DNA of 64,000 bases from Thermoanaerobaculum sp. (GCA_021154885.1 JAJKHS010000131.1:41717-105716), one strand, 5' to 3'. Shown: positions 53,150 through 60,590, counted from the first letter of the stretch. Numbers and translations: made by a program. The notes: generated by a model not told the origin, from the sequence alone.

Positions 53150-54180
53150 CGCAGCTCCTTCAAAGGACGGGGATCGCTCTGGACGGCCCGCTTCAGCTCC
53201 TCGGGCGAGCAGGTGGCCGTTCCCATTTTCATCACCACCACGCCGCCGGCATAGTTGGCGAGCAGCGCCGCCTCCAGCGGGTCCGCGCCGGCGGCCAGGG
53301 CCAGGGCGAAGGTGCCGATCACCGTGTCGCCGGCGCCAGTGACGTCCGCCACCTGATCCGTCCCCGAGACCGGTAGGTGGGCCGAGAGCTCGGGCCGGAA
53401 CAGGCTCATCCCCCGGCTCCCCCGGGTGATGAGGAGGAAGCGCGCCCGCAGCTTTTCGCGCAGCCGCCGGCCGGCCGCCTCCAGGCGATCGGGATCGTCG
53501 TTGATCGCGGCATCGAGGAGCGCCTCGGCCTCCTCCTCGTTGGGCGTCGCCCCGTCCAGCCCTAAAAACTCCCCCAGCCGGTAGCGGCTGTCGGCGACGA
53601 GAGTCGCCCGCTCGCCCAGGGCGGCGCGCACCTGCGGGAGCATCCCCGGCTCGACGGCGCCGTAGCCGTAGTCCGAAAGGATGGCGACCCGCGCTTCGCC
53701 GGCCCAGCGGGCGAGGAGGTCCGCGAAGCGCCCGCGCTCCTCACCGTTGAGGGTCAGGGTCTCCTCGATGTCATAGCGCACGATCTGCTGCTTGATGGAA
53801 TGCTTGCCGCCGCCCAGGATGCGCACCTTGGTGGGGGTCCGATAGCCGGGGCGCACGGCGATCCCGTCGATGGAAACCCCCCGGCCCTCCAGATGCCTGA
53901 GCAACTGCTGGCCGTGAGGATCGTCGCCCACCACGCCCAGGGGGAGGGGCCGCCCACCGAGGGCGGCCACGTTGGCCACGGCGTTGGCCCCGCCGCCGGG
54001 TGTGAGGCGCTCGTCCTGATACGAAAGGATGAGGACGGGAGCCTCGCGGCTGATCCGCTTGGGGACGCCGGTGATGAACACGTCCGCCACCAGGTCCGCC
54101 AGCAGGACGACCGGCCGGCCCGCCATGGCGTCCACCAGGCGCAGGAGCCGGTCGGTGGTGGGGAGGATCTGGACCTGCAT
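53134..54180 (-). CDS. rfaE1: D-glycero-beta-D-manno-heptose-7-phosphate kinase
   Basis: About 348 residues from ATG at 54180 (MQVQILPTTDRLLRLVDAMAG). PfkB-family signatures: LTPGGGANAVANVAALGG (substrate) and VADVTGAGDTVIGTFALALAAG, with the catalytic Asp. It phosphorylates heptose 7-phosphate at C1. The longer frame to 54384 overlaps the vapC-like gene and is not credible. First gene of the heptose operon. Confidence 0.92.
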   Translation of the reverse strand: MQVQILPTTDRLLRLVDAMAGRPVVLLADLVADVFITGVPKRISREAPVLILSYQDERLTPGGGANAVANVAALGGRPLPLGVVGDDPHGQQLLRHLEGRGVSIDGIAVRPGYRTPTKVRILGGGKHSIKQQIVRYDIEETLTLNGEERGRFADLLARWAGEARVAILSDYGYGAVEPGMLPQVRAALGERATLVADSRYRLGEFLGLDGATPNEEEAEALLDAAINDDPDRLEAAGRRLREKLRARFLLITRGSRGMSLFRPELSAHLPVSGTDQVADVTGAGDTVIGTFALALAAGADPLEAALLANYAGGVVVMKMGTATCSPEELKRAVQSDPRPLKELRWGLS

Positions 54181-54208
54181 GAGGCCGGATGGTACCGGAT
54201 GGCGAGCG

Positions 54209-54592
54209 TCAGCGGATGACCCGGATGTCGATACCCAGGTCGAGCTCACGCCAGTTCCGATCCGAGGTGAGAACTGAAGCTGTGAGCTGCTGGCCCAAAG
54301 CGAGACAGGCACGGTCGCCAAGGGAGAGGCCGAGGCTCCGCGTCGGCTCGCGTAGAGCGCCTGTCTGGTAAGCAGCCTCGACATCGAAGGTATGGACCTC
54401 GAGACCGAGATCGTCGAGCGCCGGCCGGATGGATTCCCACGGCGTGCCTTGCTCGGCGAGCTTGGCTGCCACTTCCGAGAGGTTGACGGCGCTGATGCCT
54501 GCTCCAGGGATGACCTCGGCTACAGCTTCGCCTCCAGGCTCCTGATTGAGTAGGGCGAGGAGAGCCGAGGCGTCCAGGATGACGCTACTCAC
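54209..54592 (-). CDS. vapC: VapC-like PIN-domain toxin
   Basis: A 127-residue PIN ribonuclease from a GTG start (SSVILDASALLALLNQEPGG). The acidic residues are in LDASALL, NLSEVAAKL, LSLGDRACLALG and TSDRNWREL, all present. It overlaps the antitoxin stop by eight bases. This is one of only two toxin genes in the window that look intact; toxins of this type cut tRNA or mRNA. Confidence 0.88.
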   Translation of the reverse strand: MSSVILDASALLALLNQEPGGEAVAEVIPGAGISAVNLSEVAAKLAEQGTPWESIRPALDDLGLEVHTFDVEAAYQTGALREPTRSLGLSLGDRACLALGQQLTASVLTSDRNWRELDLGIDIRVIR

Positions 54593-54833
54593 GCCGCGCT
54601 TCCCGGCGGCGATCTGCAATCAGCTCGTCCGACAACCGTCGCCCTTCCGGCACATACTTCCGGACCAGGGCTTGGGCGCGGCGGATCGCCTCTTGAGGAG
54701 TCAAGACTCGGATGTCGTTCTCTTCGAGGACCAGCACGAGATCATCCCCTGTCTCCACGCCCAGGGCCTTCCTGTACTCCGCGGGGATGACGAGCCTGCC
54801 ACCTTCGCCAAGTTTTGTCAGAATCCGAGTCAT
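54585..54833 (-). CDS. vapB: AbrB/MazE-fold antitoxin
   Basis: An 82-residue protein, TRILTKLGEGGRLVIPAEYRKALGVETGDDLVLVL, the swapped-hairpin DNA-binding fold, then a helical toxin-binding tail ending RRREARRE. It precedes and overlaps vapC. The frame continues upstream without a stop into the nth-like remnant, though ATG at 54833 is the natural start. Confidence 0.85.
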   Translation of the reverse strand: MTRILTKLGEGGRLVIPAEYRKALGVETGDDLVLVLEENDIRVLTPQEAIRRAQALVRKYVPEGRRLSDELIADRRREARRE

Positions 54834-55062
54834 ATGCCACCTCGAAGGAATTCTACCATCCTCACCCCCGCGCTCCAGGAACCACCGGCAGACACCTGTC
54901 AGCGGGCAGGCCTCGCAGAGCGGAGCGCTGCGCCGGCAGGTCTCCTGGCCGTGCCGCCGCAGGAGCTGGTGGGCGCGGATCAGCCACGGGTAGTACCGCG
55001 CAGGCGAAGTAGTCCGGGCTGCCGGGGTCGGAGTGGAGGGAGTGGGGATTGATGATGTTCAT
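54834..55062 (-). pseudogene. frameshifted C-terminal remnant of an endonuclease III-like protein
   Basis: One frame gives MNIINPHSLHSDPGSPDYFACA; a shifted frame gives YYPWLIRAHQLLRRHGQET followed by CRRSAPLCEACPLTGVCRWF. The latter is a standard C-x6-C-x2-C-x5-C iron-sulphur cluster of DNA glycosylases. The start of the enzyme is absent, so this is a gene remnant. Confidence 0.6.
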
Positions 55063-55068
55063 AGGCTC

Positions 55069-55252
55069 TTACGTCGAGATGGGTACTTCCAAATCCTTGC
55101 AGATCTTGCGTGACAGGAAATCGTCGATCTCCCGGTGTCTTGGGATGGCGGAGCTTTTCCCAGCGTTTCGATTGACGTAGACAGAATGATTGCCGCCCTC
55201 GCGGAGCAATTGGCAGCCATGCGAGGTGCCGGATAAGGTCGATTCTCTTCAC
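55069..55252 (-). pseudogene. hicA: frameshifted hicA
   Basis: The start reads KRIDLIRHL, then a shift into HGCQLLREGGNHSVYVNRNA, SSAIPRHREIDDFLSRKIC and KDLEVPIST, ending in TAA at 55069-55071. This is a complete HicA apart from one frameshift of about one base near 55225. It should be inactive. Its start GTG overlaps the hicB stop. Confidence 0.75.
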
Positions 55253-55469
55253 GCCGTCAACTTGAAAGGCTCACGGATCACGTCCGTTCCGTGGAGCTCT
55301 TCCTCCGCCAAAGTCCGGTTGGCCTCCAGCACGAGCTCCACGGCTTCTTGCAGGTTGGTCCGTGCCTCGTCAAGGGTCGCGCCCTGAGTGTTGGCCCCAG
55401 GCAACTCCTCCACGAGGCGACATAGCCCCCAGGGACACGGCGGTAGACGGCTGTGAGCTGAATCTGCAT
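55249..55469 (-). pseudogene. hicB: frameshifted hicB
   Basis: It begins MQIQLTAVYRRVPGGYVA and continues in a second frame as EELPGANTQGATLDEARTNL, QEAVELVLEANRTL and LHGTDVIREPFKLTA, then TGA. A single frameshift separates the two parts at about 55415. Together with hicA it is a dead hicBA operon. Confidence 0.75.
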
Positions 55470-55543
55470 CTCGGACCTCCTGTCTGATGATATGCCACCT
55501 GGAACGACAGGGCTATGAGCGCGCGAGATAAGCTCCTCATCCC

Positions 55544-56596
55544 ATGTCCCCCATCCCCCGTCTCCAATCCCTCATCCGCGCCCAAGGCCCTCTCCCCTTC
55601 GCCACCTTCATGGAAGAGGCCCTCTACGGCGAGGGGGGCTACTACAGCCGGGAGGGCGTCCCCATTGGCGAGACCGGAGACTACGTCACCGGCGCCTCGC
55701 TGTCGCCTCTGTTCGGACGGGTCACGGCCCGGCTCTTGGCGCGGCTCGACGGGGCGCTGGGACAGCCGGCGGAGACGTTCGAGGCGGGGTTCGGGACCGG
55801 GGTCCATCTTCAGAACGTGGTGGCCGCGTCTGCCGGCCGGCGCATCCGAGCCTGGGACCGGGTGGCCCGGCGGGTGCCGGCGGGAGTGGAGCGGGTCGGG
55901 AGCCTGGAGGCGGTCGGGGACGGGGAGGTCGCGGGGCTGATCTTCTCCTATGAGCTGTTCGACGCGCTGCCGGTCCACCGGCTCGTCGGCCGGGGGGATG
56001 GATCGGTCGGGGAGATGTGGGTGGACATGGAAAAGGATGGGACGTTCGTCTGGCGGGAGGGGGAGGTGTCCGATCTGGCCTTCCTGGATTTGCTGAAGAA
56101 CCCCGACGTCTCCCTCCAACCCGGGCAGGTGGCGGACGTGGCTCCGGGGTGGGGTCCCCTCTACGGCGAGCTGGCGCGGCGGCTCGGCCGGGGGCTGCTG
56201 GTGACGTGCGATTACGGCTTCGAGCGCGAGCGCCTCTTCGATCCCCGGGTGCGGCGCCACGGCACGCTCGCCTGCTACACCCGCCAGCGGGTCCACAGGA
56301 ACCCCTTCGTCAAAGTCGGGGAACAGGATCTGACGGCCCATGTGGACTTCACCACCCTCCTCCGCGCCGGCGAGGCCGCCGGCCTCGCCACCGTGGCCCT
56401 CACCCGCCAGGCCCTCTGGCTCACCGCCTGCGGCCTCTTCGAAGAGCTCCAGGGCGCCGACCTCGCCACCCGCCACGGCGCCATGGCGCTGCTGGACGGC
56501 GAGGGCATGGGCGAGGAGATCCGCGTCCTCGTCCAATCCAAGGGAATCGATCCGGGAGAGGTGCTCGACCTGAAGGTAATCGGCGCCCGGCGATGA
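55544..56596 (+). CDS. MidA/NDUFAF7-type SAM-dependent methyltransferase
   Basis: The 350-residue protein starts SPIPRLQSLIRAQGPLPFATFMEEALYGEGGYYSR and has GETGDYVTGASLSPLFG, the MidA signature. The SAM site FEAGFGTGVHLQNV and the FSYELFDALPVHRL strip follow. NDUFAF7 symmetrically methylates an arginine in complex I subunit NDUFS2 (bacterial NuoD). The nuo operon lies 6 kb downstream, so a link to complex I is possible but only inferred. Confidence 0.85.
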   Translation: MSPIPRLQSLIRAQGPLPFATFMEEALYGEGGYYSREGVPIGETGDYVTGASLSPLFGRVTARLLARLDGALGQPAETFEAGFGTGVHLQNVVAASAGRRIRAWDRVARRVPAGVERVGSLEAVGDGEVAGLIFSYELFDALPVHRLVGRGDGSVGEMWVDMEKDGTFVWREGEVSDLAFLDLLKNPDVSLQPGQVADVAPGWGPLYGELARRLGRGLLVTCDYGFERERLFDPRVRRHGTLACYTRQRVHRNPFVKVGEQDLTAHVDFTTLLRAGEAAGLATVALTRQALWLTACGLFEELQGADLATRHGAMALLDGEGMGEEIRVLVQSKGIDPGEVLDLKVIGARR

Positions 56597-56619
56597 CACA
56601 CCGCGCGGGTTCGAAGATC

Positions 56620-57117
56620 TCAGTCGTAGTAGGTGGTCTTCGAATTGTCCACGATCCAATCGCAGGAGCAATCGTTCACGTCACGGGTGGCGAAGTACGT
56701 GAAGGTGTTCGAGACCGTGGCGCCGTTTTTTTGTCGCTCGTACAGCCTCAGCACACAGCGACTGGATTTCCGCGGCTGGAGGAGGAACGCGTAGGAAACG
56801 CCGGAATTGGAGGCCGCCTCGAAATGATACGGCTCGGCGCTCAAGGGGAGCAGGCGGAGCGTGCGGGCGGCCGCGGCGCTCGCGTCCTCCGGCGTCTCGC
56901 CCTGCTGTTCCAGGGACGAGGCCACCGCGGCGGAGAAGGAACGGGAGCACGCTTCGTCTGACAGGTTGTTCACCGTCGCATACAGGGGACCGAGCCAGGA
57001 GGCGGCGGCGCAGCCGGAAACCGAGGCCGCCGCGACCCCCAGCACCAGGAGCGCCAGCCAGATGCGCCCCGAGCCTCTCCGAAGCTGCACGACGTGAAAT
57101 CCAGGTTCGTCCTTCAT
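56620..57117 (-). CDS. hypothetical lipoprotein
   Basis: A 165-residue protein with GGAGGG before the start. The N-terminal cytoplasmic stretch is followed by a hydrophobic helix with lipobox VSVSGC. The rest is a small soluble domain with Cys residues near the end (RCVLRLYERQ; DVNDCSCDWIVDN). It should sit in the periplasm on the membrane. No family is recognised. It is divergent from the leader ORF and tRNA genes. Confidence 0.7.
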   Translation of the reverse strand: MKDEPGFHVVQLRRGSGRIWLALLVLGVAAASVSGCAAASWLGPLYATVNNLSDEACSRSFSAAVASSLEQQGETPEDASAAAARTLRLLPLSAEPYHFEAASNSGVSYAFLLQPRKSSRCVLRLYERQKNGATVSNTFTYFATRDVNDCSCDWIVDNSKTTYYD

Positions 57118-57221
57118 GGAAGACCCTCCCGTGCTGGCACTCTACTGAACTGCAGAGGACCAGAACGCCGCGGCCTCCCGGATCATTCCCGGCCGCTGCG
57201 CCAGAGACTTGAAAATCCCTC

Positions 57222-57250
57222 TTGACATCCACGCTGTGGCATGGTTTACT
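57222..57250 (+). promoter_or_regulatory. sigma-70-like promoter for the leader ORF and possibly tRNA genes
   Basis: A perfect TTGACA is followed after 17 bases by TTTACT (four of six matches to TATAAT). Predicted transcription starts at about 57257-57260, directly at a leader ORF ATG. Confidence 0.6.
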
Positions 57251-57259
57251 CATCCCGTT

Positions 57260-57325
57260 ATGTGCGGCTTGCAACTCTCTTCAAGTTACCTTTCGCTGGT
57301 GATCGCCAGGGGGATCGACGTGTAG
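57260..57325 (+). CDS. leaderless 21-residue peptide with four Ser codons (candidate attenuation leader)
   Basis: The short frame starts at or within a few bases of the predicted transcription start. It contains the consecutive Ser codons TCT, TCA and AGT, and later TCG, between Leu codons (LSSSYLSL). A terminator hairpin at 57354-57387 follows and then two tRNA-Ser genes. The arrangement resembles amino-acid-responsive leader peptides. Coding status is not proven. Confidence 0.45.
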   Translation: MCGLQLSSSYLSLVIARGIDV

Positions 57326-57353
57326 CCTGAAGAGCACTCAGCCGATGCGCCAG

Positions 57354-57387
57354 AAAGCCCCCCGGTGATGAGCCGCGGGGGCTTTTT
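57354..57387 (+). terminator. intrinsic terminator between the leader ORF and the tRNA-Ser genes
   Basis: Stem AAAGCCCCC / GGGGGCTTT with a 14-base loop and a T5 run. It stands 17 bp before the first tRNA gene. Confidence 0.8.
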
Positions 57388-57404
57388 GCATTCTGGAGAG
57401 TACC

Positions 57405-57497
57405 GGAGGGTGCCGCTGCGCTGGTGCGGCAACCGGTCCCGAAAACCGGGGCGCCGGGCGATCCCCGGCGAGGGTTCGACTCCTTCACCCTCCGCCA
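57405..57497 (+). tRNA. tRNA-Ser(CGA), C at position 33
   Basis: Acceptor stem GGAGGGT / ACCCTCC, discriminator G and encoded CCA. D stem CCGC/GCGG. Anticodon stem CCGGT/ACCGG with loop CCCGAAA: anticodon CGA reads UCG. Long variable arm (GCGCCGGGCGATCCCCGGCG) and T arm with TTCGACT. The base before the anticodon is C, not the near-universal U33. Confidence 0.82.
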
Positions 57498-57513
57498 TTT
57501 CGTTCTTTGCCAT

Positions 57514-57609
57514 GGAGAGGTGACTGAGCCCGGAAAGGTGCCCGGTTGCTACCCGGAGGCCGGCGGCTTGCAAGTCGCCACGCGGGTTCGAATCCCGCCC
57601 TCTCCGCCA
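57514..57609 (+). tRNA. tRNA-Ser(GCU)
   Basis: Acceptor GGAGAGG / CCTCTCC, discriminator G and encoded CCA. The anticodon loop TTGCTAC gives GCU (reads AGC/AGU). The anticodon stem has one C-A mismatch at 27-43. Long variable arm, and T arm GCGGGTTCGAATCCCGC. It lies 17 bp after the first tRNA gene. Confidence 0.9.
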
Positions 57610-57673
57610 TTGACGCGACCGGCTGCCCAATCCAGGGTTGATGAGCGGTACGACTCCGGTTATACTGCCCTTC

Positions 57674-57910
57674 ATGAAAACGGCCGTCTCTCTTCCTGAC
57701 CCGCTCTTCGAAGCTGCCAATCAACTCGCCAAGCGGCTGGGGATGTCGCGAAGCGAGCTCTATGCGACAGCCATCGAAGAATATCTCAGGTCGCACCGGA
57801 GCGAAGGAATTACGGAGACTCTGAATCGGATTTACCGGGAAGAACCCTCGAAGCTGGATCCGGTGATCTCCGCGATTCAAGCCGCTTCCTTGCCCCGGGA
57901 CGAATGGTAA
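57674..57910 (+). CDS. MazE-type ribbon-helix-helix antitoxin
   Basis: A 78-residue protein starting MKTAVSLPDPLFEAANQLAKRLGMSRSELYATAIEEYL, the RHH DNA-binding fold. It ends SLPRDEW, overlapping the MazF-like start by seven bases. The extended start at 57638 overlaps nothing useful. The antitoxin is intact while its toxin is broken. Confidence 0.82.
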   Translation: MKTAVSLPDPLFEAANQLAKRLGMSRSELYATAIEEYLRSHRSEGITETLNRIYREEPSKLDPVISAIQAASLPRDEW

Positions 57911-58131
57911 TCCAGCGGGGGGATATCTGGTGGGCGTCCCTGCCGGAACCGGTCGCCTCCGAGCCTGGATATCGACGCCCAATCGTGATCGTCCAGTCCG
58001 ATGACTTCAATCGGAGCGAGATCAGGACCGTCCTCGCCGTAATCCTGACCACCAATCTGAGGCTTTCCGAGGTACCTGGGAACGTGCTGCTTCGTACGGC
58101 TCTGTTCGCCCCGTCGGCCTCAAGGAGCTGA
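57904..58131 (+). pseudogene. MazF/PemK toxin, 3' end replaced by an out-of-frame phd fragment
   Basis: The frame has VIQRGDIWWASLPEP, YRRPIVIVQSDDFNRSEIRTVL and LTTNLRLSEVPGNVLL, the first two thirds of a MazF. After about 58095 the sequence becomes a Phd-type antitoxin in another frame, so the toxin ends in RTALFAPSASRS and lacks its C-terminal third. Confidence 0.75.
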
Positions 58132-58364
58132 AGGCACGGCTCCGTGAGTACGTGGACCGGACTCGCGAAGGGGAACGCTTTCTTGTCACGGACAGGGGAG
58201 AACCAGTCGCCGAGCTCATCCCGCTCACACCAGATCGGCGGGCATTGATCAAGCTCATCGAGGCGGGGGAAGTCGAGTTGCACGGCGGAAAGCCGAAGGG
58301 GCTCCGGGGCATCGCCGTGCGCGGAGAACCCGTGTCGGAGACGATCATCCGCGACCGCCGGTGA
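58113..58364 (+). pseudogene. Phd-type antitoxin lacking its start, near-duplicate of 60211-60489
   Basis: This frame reads VGLKELKARLREYVDRTREG, ERFLVTDRGEPVAELIPLTP and ends ETIIRDRR. It is about 85 percent identical by eye to the gene at 60211-60489 but lost its N-terminal residues through the fusion with mazF. An internal GTG (58152) might still be used. Confidence 0.7.
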
Positions 58365-58398
58365 TCTCTACCTTGAGCAGGTGGGAACAGAGTGTTTG

Positions 58399-58609
58399 GA
58401 AAGTCCCGAAGGGACGACAGAATATAGCCTGGGGCGTCAGCCCCAGGTACGCGATGCAAAAATCTTTATAGCCCCGGAGGGGCGGCAGCAGTCTTCGTTC
58501 CGGCGGTCTGCTGCCGCCCCTACCGGGGCTTGGTAAATGTTGGGGGCTCCCTGCCTGGGGCTGACGCCCCAGGCTTTACGCTTTCGTCCCTTCGGGACTT
58601 CCAAGCACC
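58399..58609. repeat. REP/MITE-like palindromic element (about 210 bp)
   Basis: The ends TTGGAAAGTCCCGAAGGGAC and its reverse complement (at about 58585-58607) form terminal inverted repeats. Inside are CCTGGGGCGTCAGCCCCAGG twice in opposite orientation and a GCCCCGGAGGGGC pair. The copy of this locus at about 60490-60590 lacks the element, giving a natural empty site. Confidence 0.75.
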
Positions 58610-58923
58610 CTCTCGGCTCGTCGCCGTTTCATCTCGGAGACAAGATCTTCCAGAGTCATTCCGGCATAGATCTCTTTCCGGTCCTCTGTGTAGTTCCCTT
58701 CTGCGGTCTCCTTTTCCAGCGTGTCCCAATCTGGAATTGGAATGCGGAGCTGACAGATCGCCTCGACCGCCCTCTTCCGTCGTTCAGCGAGCGGCAGGTA
58801 CCGGTCCCGAACGGCTTCGCGGATCAAGTCCGGGACGGAGGTCCTGCGTTGAGCCGCAATGGCTTCCAACCGTTCGTATTCGTCGGATCTCAGCAAAACC
58901 TGCGTTTTTCTGGTTCTCGCCAT
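58576..58923 (-). CDS. ribbon-helix-helix antitoxin-like protein (CopG type)
   Basis: A 115-residue protein, MARTRKTQVLLRSDEYERLEAIAAQ, the RHH start, then a helical stretch of about 60 residues (RRTSVPDLIREAVRDRYL, ERRKRAVEAICQL) and a MTLEDLVSEMKRRRAERV tail. A good RBS (GGAGG) and TATTAT sit upstream. The last residues (GSPEGTKA) are encoded by the palindromic repeat. No partner toxin is adjacent. Confidence 0.75.
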   Translation of the reverse strand: MARTRKTQVLLRSDEYERLEAIAAQRRTSVPDLIREAVRDRYLPLAERRKRAVEAICQLRIPIPDWDTLEKETAEGNYTEDRKEIYAGMTLEDLVSEMKRRRAERVLGSPEGTKA

Positions 58924-59115
58924 ACTGCCTCCAGACCCAAATCCCAGCCAGTATAATACGTCTCCTTCAAGCTCTACGCAGCCGTCTTCATTTCCAGCAT
59001 CGGCAGGCTGTGGGCCGACCGGCCTGGGAATTTTCGTTGGCGAGGATGCGCACAGAGTCGACGAGACCAGTCCTATGTCCCCGAAGCTCGTTCCGGGTTT
59101 CTCCGTCCCGCCTCT

Positions 59116-59345
59116 TGAGGCCCAAAGGGCCGCCCTCCCTCAGCCCAGGGCAACGCCCTGGGTGGGAGAACGTGGGTATTCCGATGCGGCCTGAAGGGCC
59201 GCGCTAGGAGGGCGGAATGGTCCTGCGAATCGCGGTGGCAGAGGACCGAATAGCGCGCCCCGTTGGGCGCACGCAAGGGTAGGCCATCTAGACCCAGCCC
59301 GTTGGGCTGGGCTGAGGGAGCCCGGACCTTCGGCCCGGAACAGCC
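59116..59345. repeat. REP-like palindromic repeats in a 474-bp gene-free gap
   Basis: The gap 58924-59397 contains CAGCCCAGGGCAACGCCCTGG, AGGGCCGCGCT, CGCCCCGTTGGGCGC and CCCAGCCCGTTGGGCTGGG, several short perfect palindromes. No gene or tRNA is credible in this stretch. Confidence 0.65.
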
Positions 59346-59397
59346 GGTTCATTTCATTCCCAAGGGATGTCCAGGAATCAGGGGCCTCATCCCGGCC

Positions 59398-59685
59398 CTA
59401 GCCAGCTTTCCGCAACGGCGGGATCGCTTTCCTGGGACGGTTCATAGCCAAATCATGGTTCGCCTGAAGGCTGATCCAGAACTCCGGGGTCGTGTCGAAA
59501 GCTTGGGCCAGAAGCCAAGCGGTCTCGGGGGTAACGCCGCGCTTGCCGCGAACGATCTCGTTGATCCGCTGGACCGGGACTCCAAGGTGCTCGGAGAGTG
59601 CAACCTGGGTGAGTCCCAGAGGCTCAAGAAACTGCTTTTGGAGGATCTCTCCTGGATGGCTTGGGATACGGTTTTCGGGTAGCAT
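59398..59685 (-). CDS. higA: HigA-type antitoxin (XRE, VapI family)
   Basis: A 95-residue helix-turn-helix protein, NRIPSHPGEILQKQFLEPLGLTQVALSEHLGVPVQRINEIVRGKRGVTPETAWLLAQAF, the classical HigA core, with a short Pro/Arg/Lys tail. It is intact; the toxin HigB is reduced to about 16 codons upstream (59697-59745). Confidence 0.88.
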   Translation of the reverse strand: MLPENRIPSHPGEILQKQFLEPLGLTQVALSEHLGVPVQRINEIVRGKRGVTPETAWLLAQAFDTTPEFWISLQANHDLAMNRPRKAIPPLRKAG

Positions 59686-59696
59686 GTCCTTGCCTC

Positions 59697-59745
59697 TTAG
59701 CCGCGATGGTAATCCACGATCCGAGCTTCGTGAGCTTCCGGGAAC
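59697..59745 (-). pseudogene. higB: C-terminal remnant of higB toxin
   Basis: On the minus strand this frame reads FPEAHEARIVDYHRG and then TAA. This is the end of HigB proteins (VEIVDYH). The first 75 or so residues are gone, replaced by the vapC 5' fragment. Confidence 0.6.
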
Positions 59746-60106
59746 GCCGGAAACGCTCGGCGATCCGTTGCTTGTCCGGATAGCGAAAGTCGTAGCGATA
59801 GACGAGGACGTTGGTGGTCAACGAGGGCTGCCACGGGTATAGAGGTCCTCCCGCCCGCCAACCCCGCTCCGTCACCCTGCCCATCGGGGGTCTGCCCGCC
59901 TCCCGTGCCCGCTGTCGCTCCGTGGCCTCGTCGAACAGGCGGAGCCGCTCTTCGAGGCTCAGGCGTGGCGATGGGGGACGTGGGGGGACAACTCGGATGA
60001 CCTCTCCCGCAGGTTCCCAGGTGATCTCGTCTCCAGGACGGATGCCGTAGCGTTCCGCCACTACTTTGGGGATCGTGACCTGGAGCTTGCTCGTGACCTT
60101 CGACAT
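59746..60106 (-). pseudogene. VapB (AbrB-type) with frameshifted tail plus 5' fragment of vapC
   Basis: The N-terminal part SKVTSKLQVTIPKVVAERYG, EITWEPAGEVIRVVPP is an AbrB-type antitoxin. A shifted frame gives REDLYTRGSPR followed by TGA, its usual end, so there is a frameshift at about 59855. The next codons in the open frame read LTTNVLVYRYDFRYPDKQRI, the start of a PIN toxin, which breaks off into the higB remnant at about 59750. Confidence 0.6.
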
Positions 60107-60210
60107 GTATTTACGGTAACAAGGATAGCATCCTTAGTCAAGTCTTTCGGCGCTGCGCCCGGGCGCCTTCAGGCCTTGCCGCCAGAGGTGGTCTCTTGTA
60201 TCCTGGAAAC

Positions 60211-60489
60211 GTGGCCACCAAAAGCGCAGTCGCTGTCGTCGGCATCAAAGAGCTTAAGACACGGCTCAGTGAGTACGTGGACCGGACTCGCGAGGGAGAG
60301 CGCTTCCTTGTCACAGACAGGGGAGAACCGGTCGCGGAGCTGATCCCGCTCACCCCGGAGCGGCGGGCGCTGGCCAAGCTCGTCGAGGCGGGGGAAGTAG
60401 AGTGGCATGGCGGGAAACCGAAGGGGCTCCGGGGCATCGTGGTATGCGGAGAACCCGTGTCGGAGACGGTCATCCGAGATCGCCGGTGA
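60211..60489 (+). CDS. Phd-type antitoxin, apparently orphan
   Basis: About 92 residues from a GTG (VATKSAVAVVGIKELKTRLSE), continuing YVDRTREGERFLVTDRGEPV, AELIPLTPERRALAKL and ending GEPVSETVIRDRR. This is a Phd/YefM-like antitoxin of the type that precedes PIN toxins. No toxin follows; instead a fragment of the RHH gene and then an AT-rich gene appear. Near-copy of the phd at 58113-58364. Confidence 0.78.
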   Translation: MATKSAVAVVGIKELKTRLSEYVDRTREGERFLVTDRGEPVAELIPLTPERRALAKLVEAGEVEWHGGKPKGLRGIVVCGEPVSETVIRDRR

Positions 60490-60526
60490 TCCTCTACTTT
60501 AAGAAGGTGGGAGCAGAGAGAATCCC

Positions 60527-60590
60527 TCAGCCTCTCTCAGTTCGTCGCCGTTTAATCTCGGAGACAGATCTTCCAGAGTCATTCCGGCAT
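60527..60590. pseudogene. duplicated fragment of the RHH antitoxin gene
   Basis: About 55 bp (GTTCGTCGCCGTTTAATCTC and GATCTTCCAGAGTCATTCCG) repeat 58616-58667, the 3' part of the RHH gene, including a 1-bp deletion. It marks the edge of a tandem duplication with the phd gene. Confidence 0.7.

Noticed and set aside
53134..54384. Longer kinase start (54384) for RfaE1
   Set aside because: It overlaps vapC and adds 68 residues without family match; ATG at 54180 fits the PfkB start.
57257..57391. SRP 4.5S RNA
   Set aside because: No GGAAGGAGCAGC-type conserved loop or matching long stem. A leader ORF plus terminator explains the region better.
57594..57609. tRNA-Ser 3' end as an integration site with a distal direct repeat
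   Set aside because: The tRNA end was not found repeated at the far side of the accessory block (about 62.3 kb), and there is no integrase.
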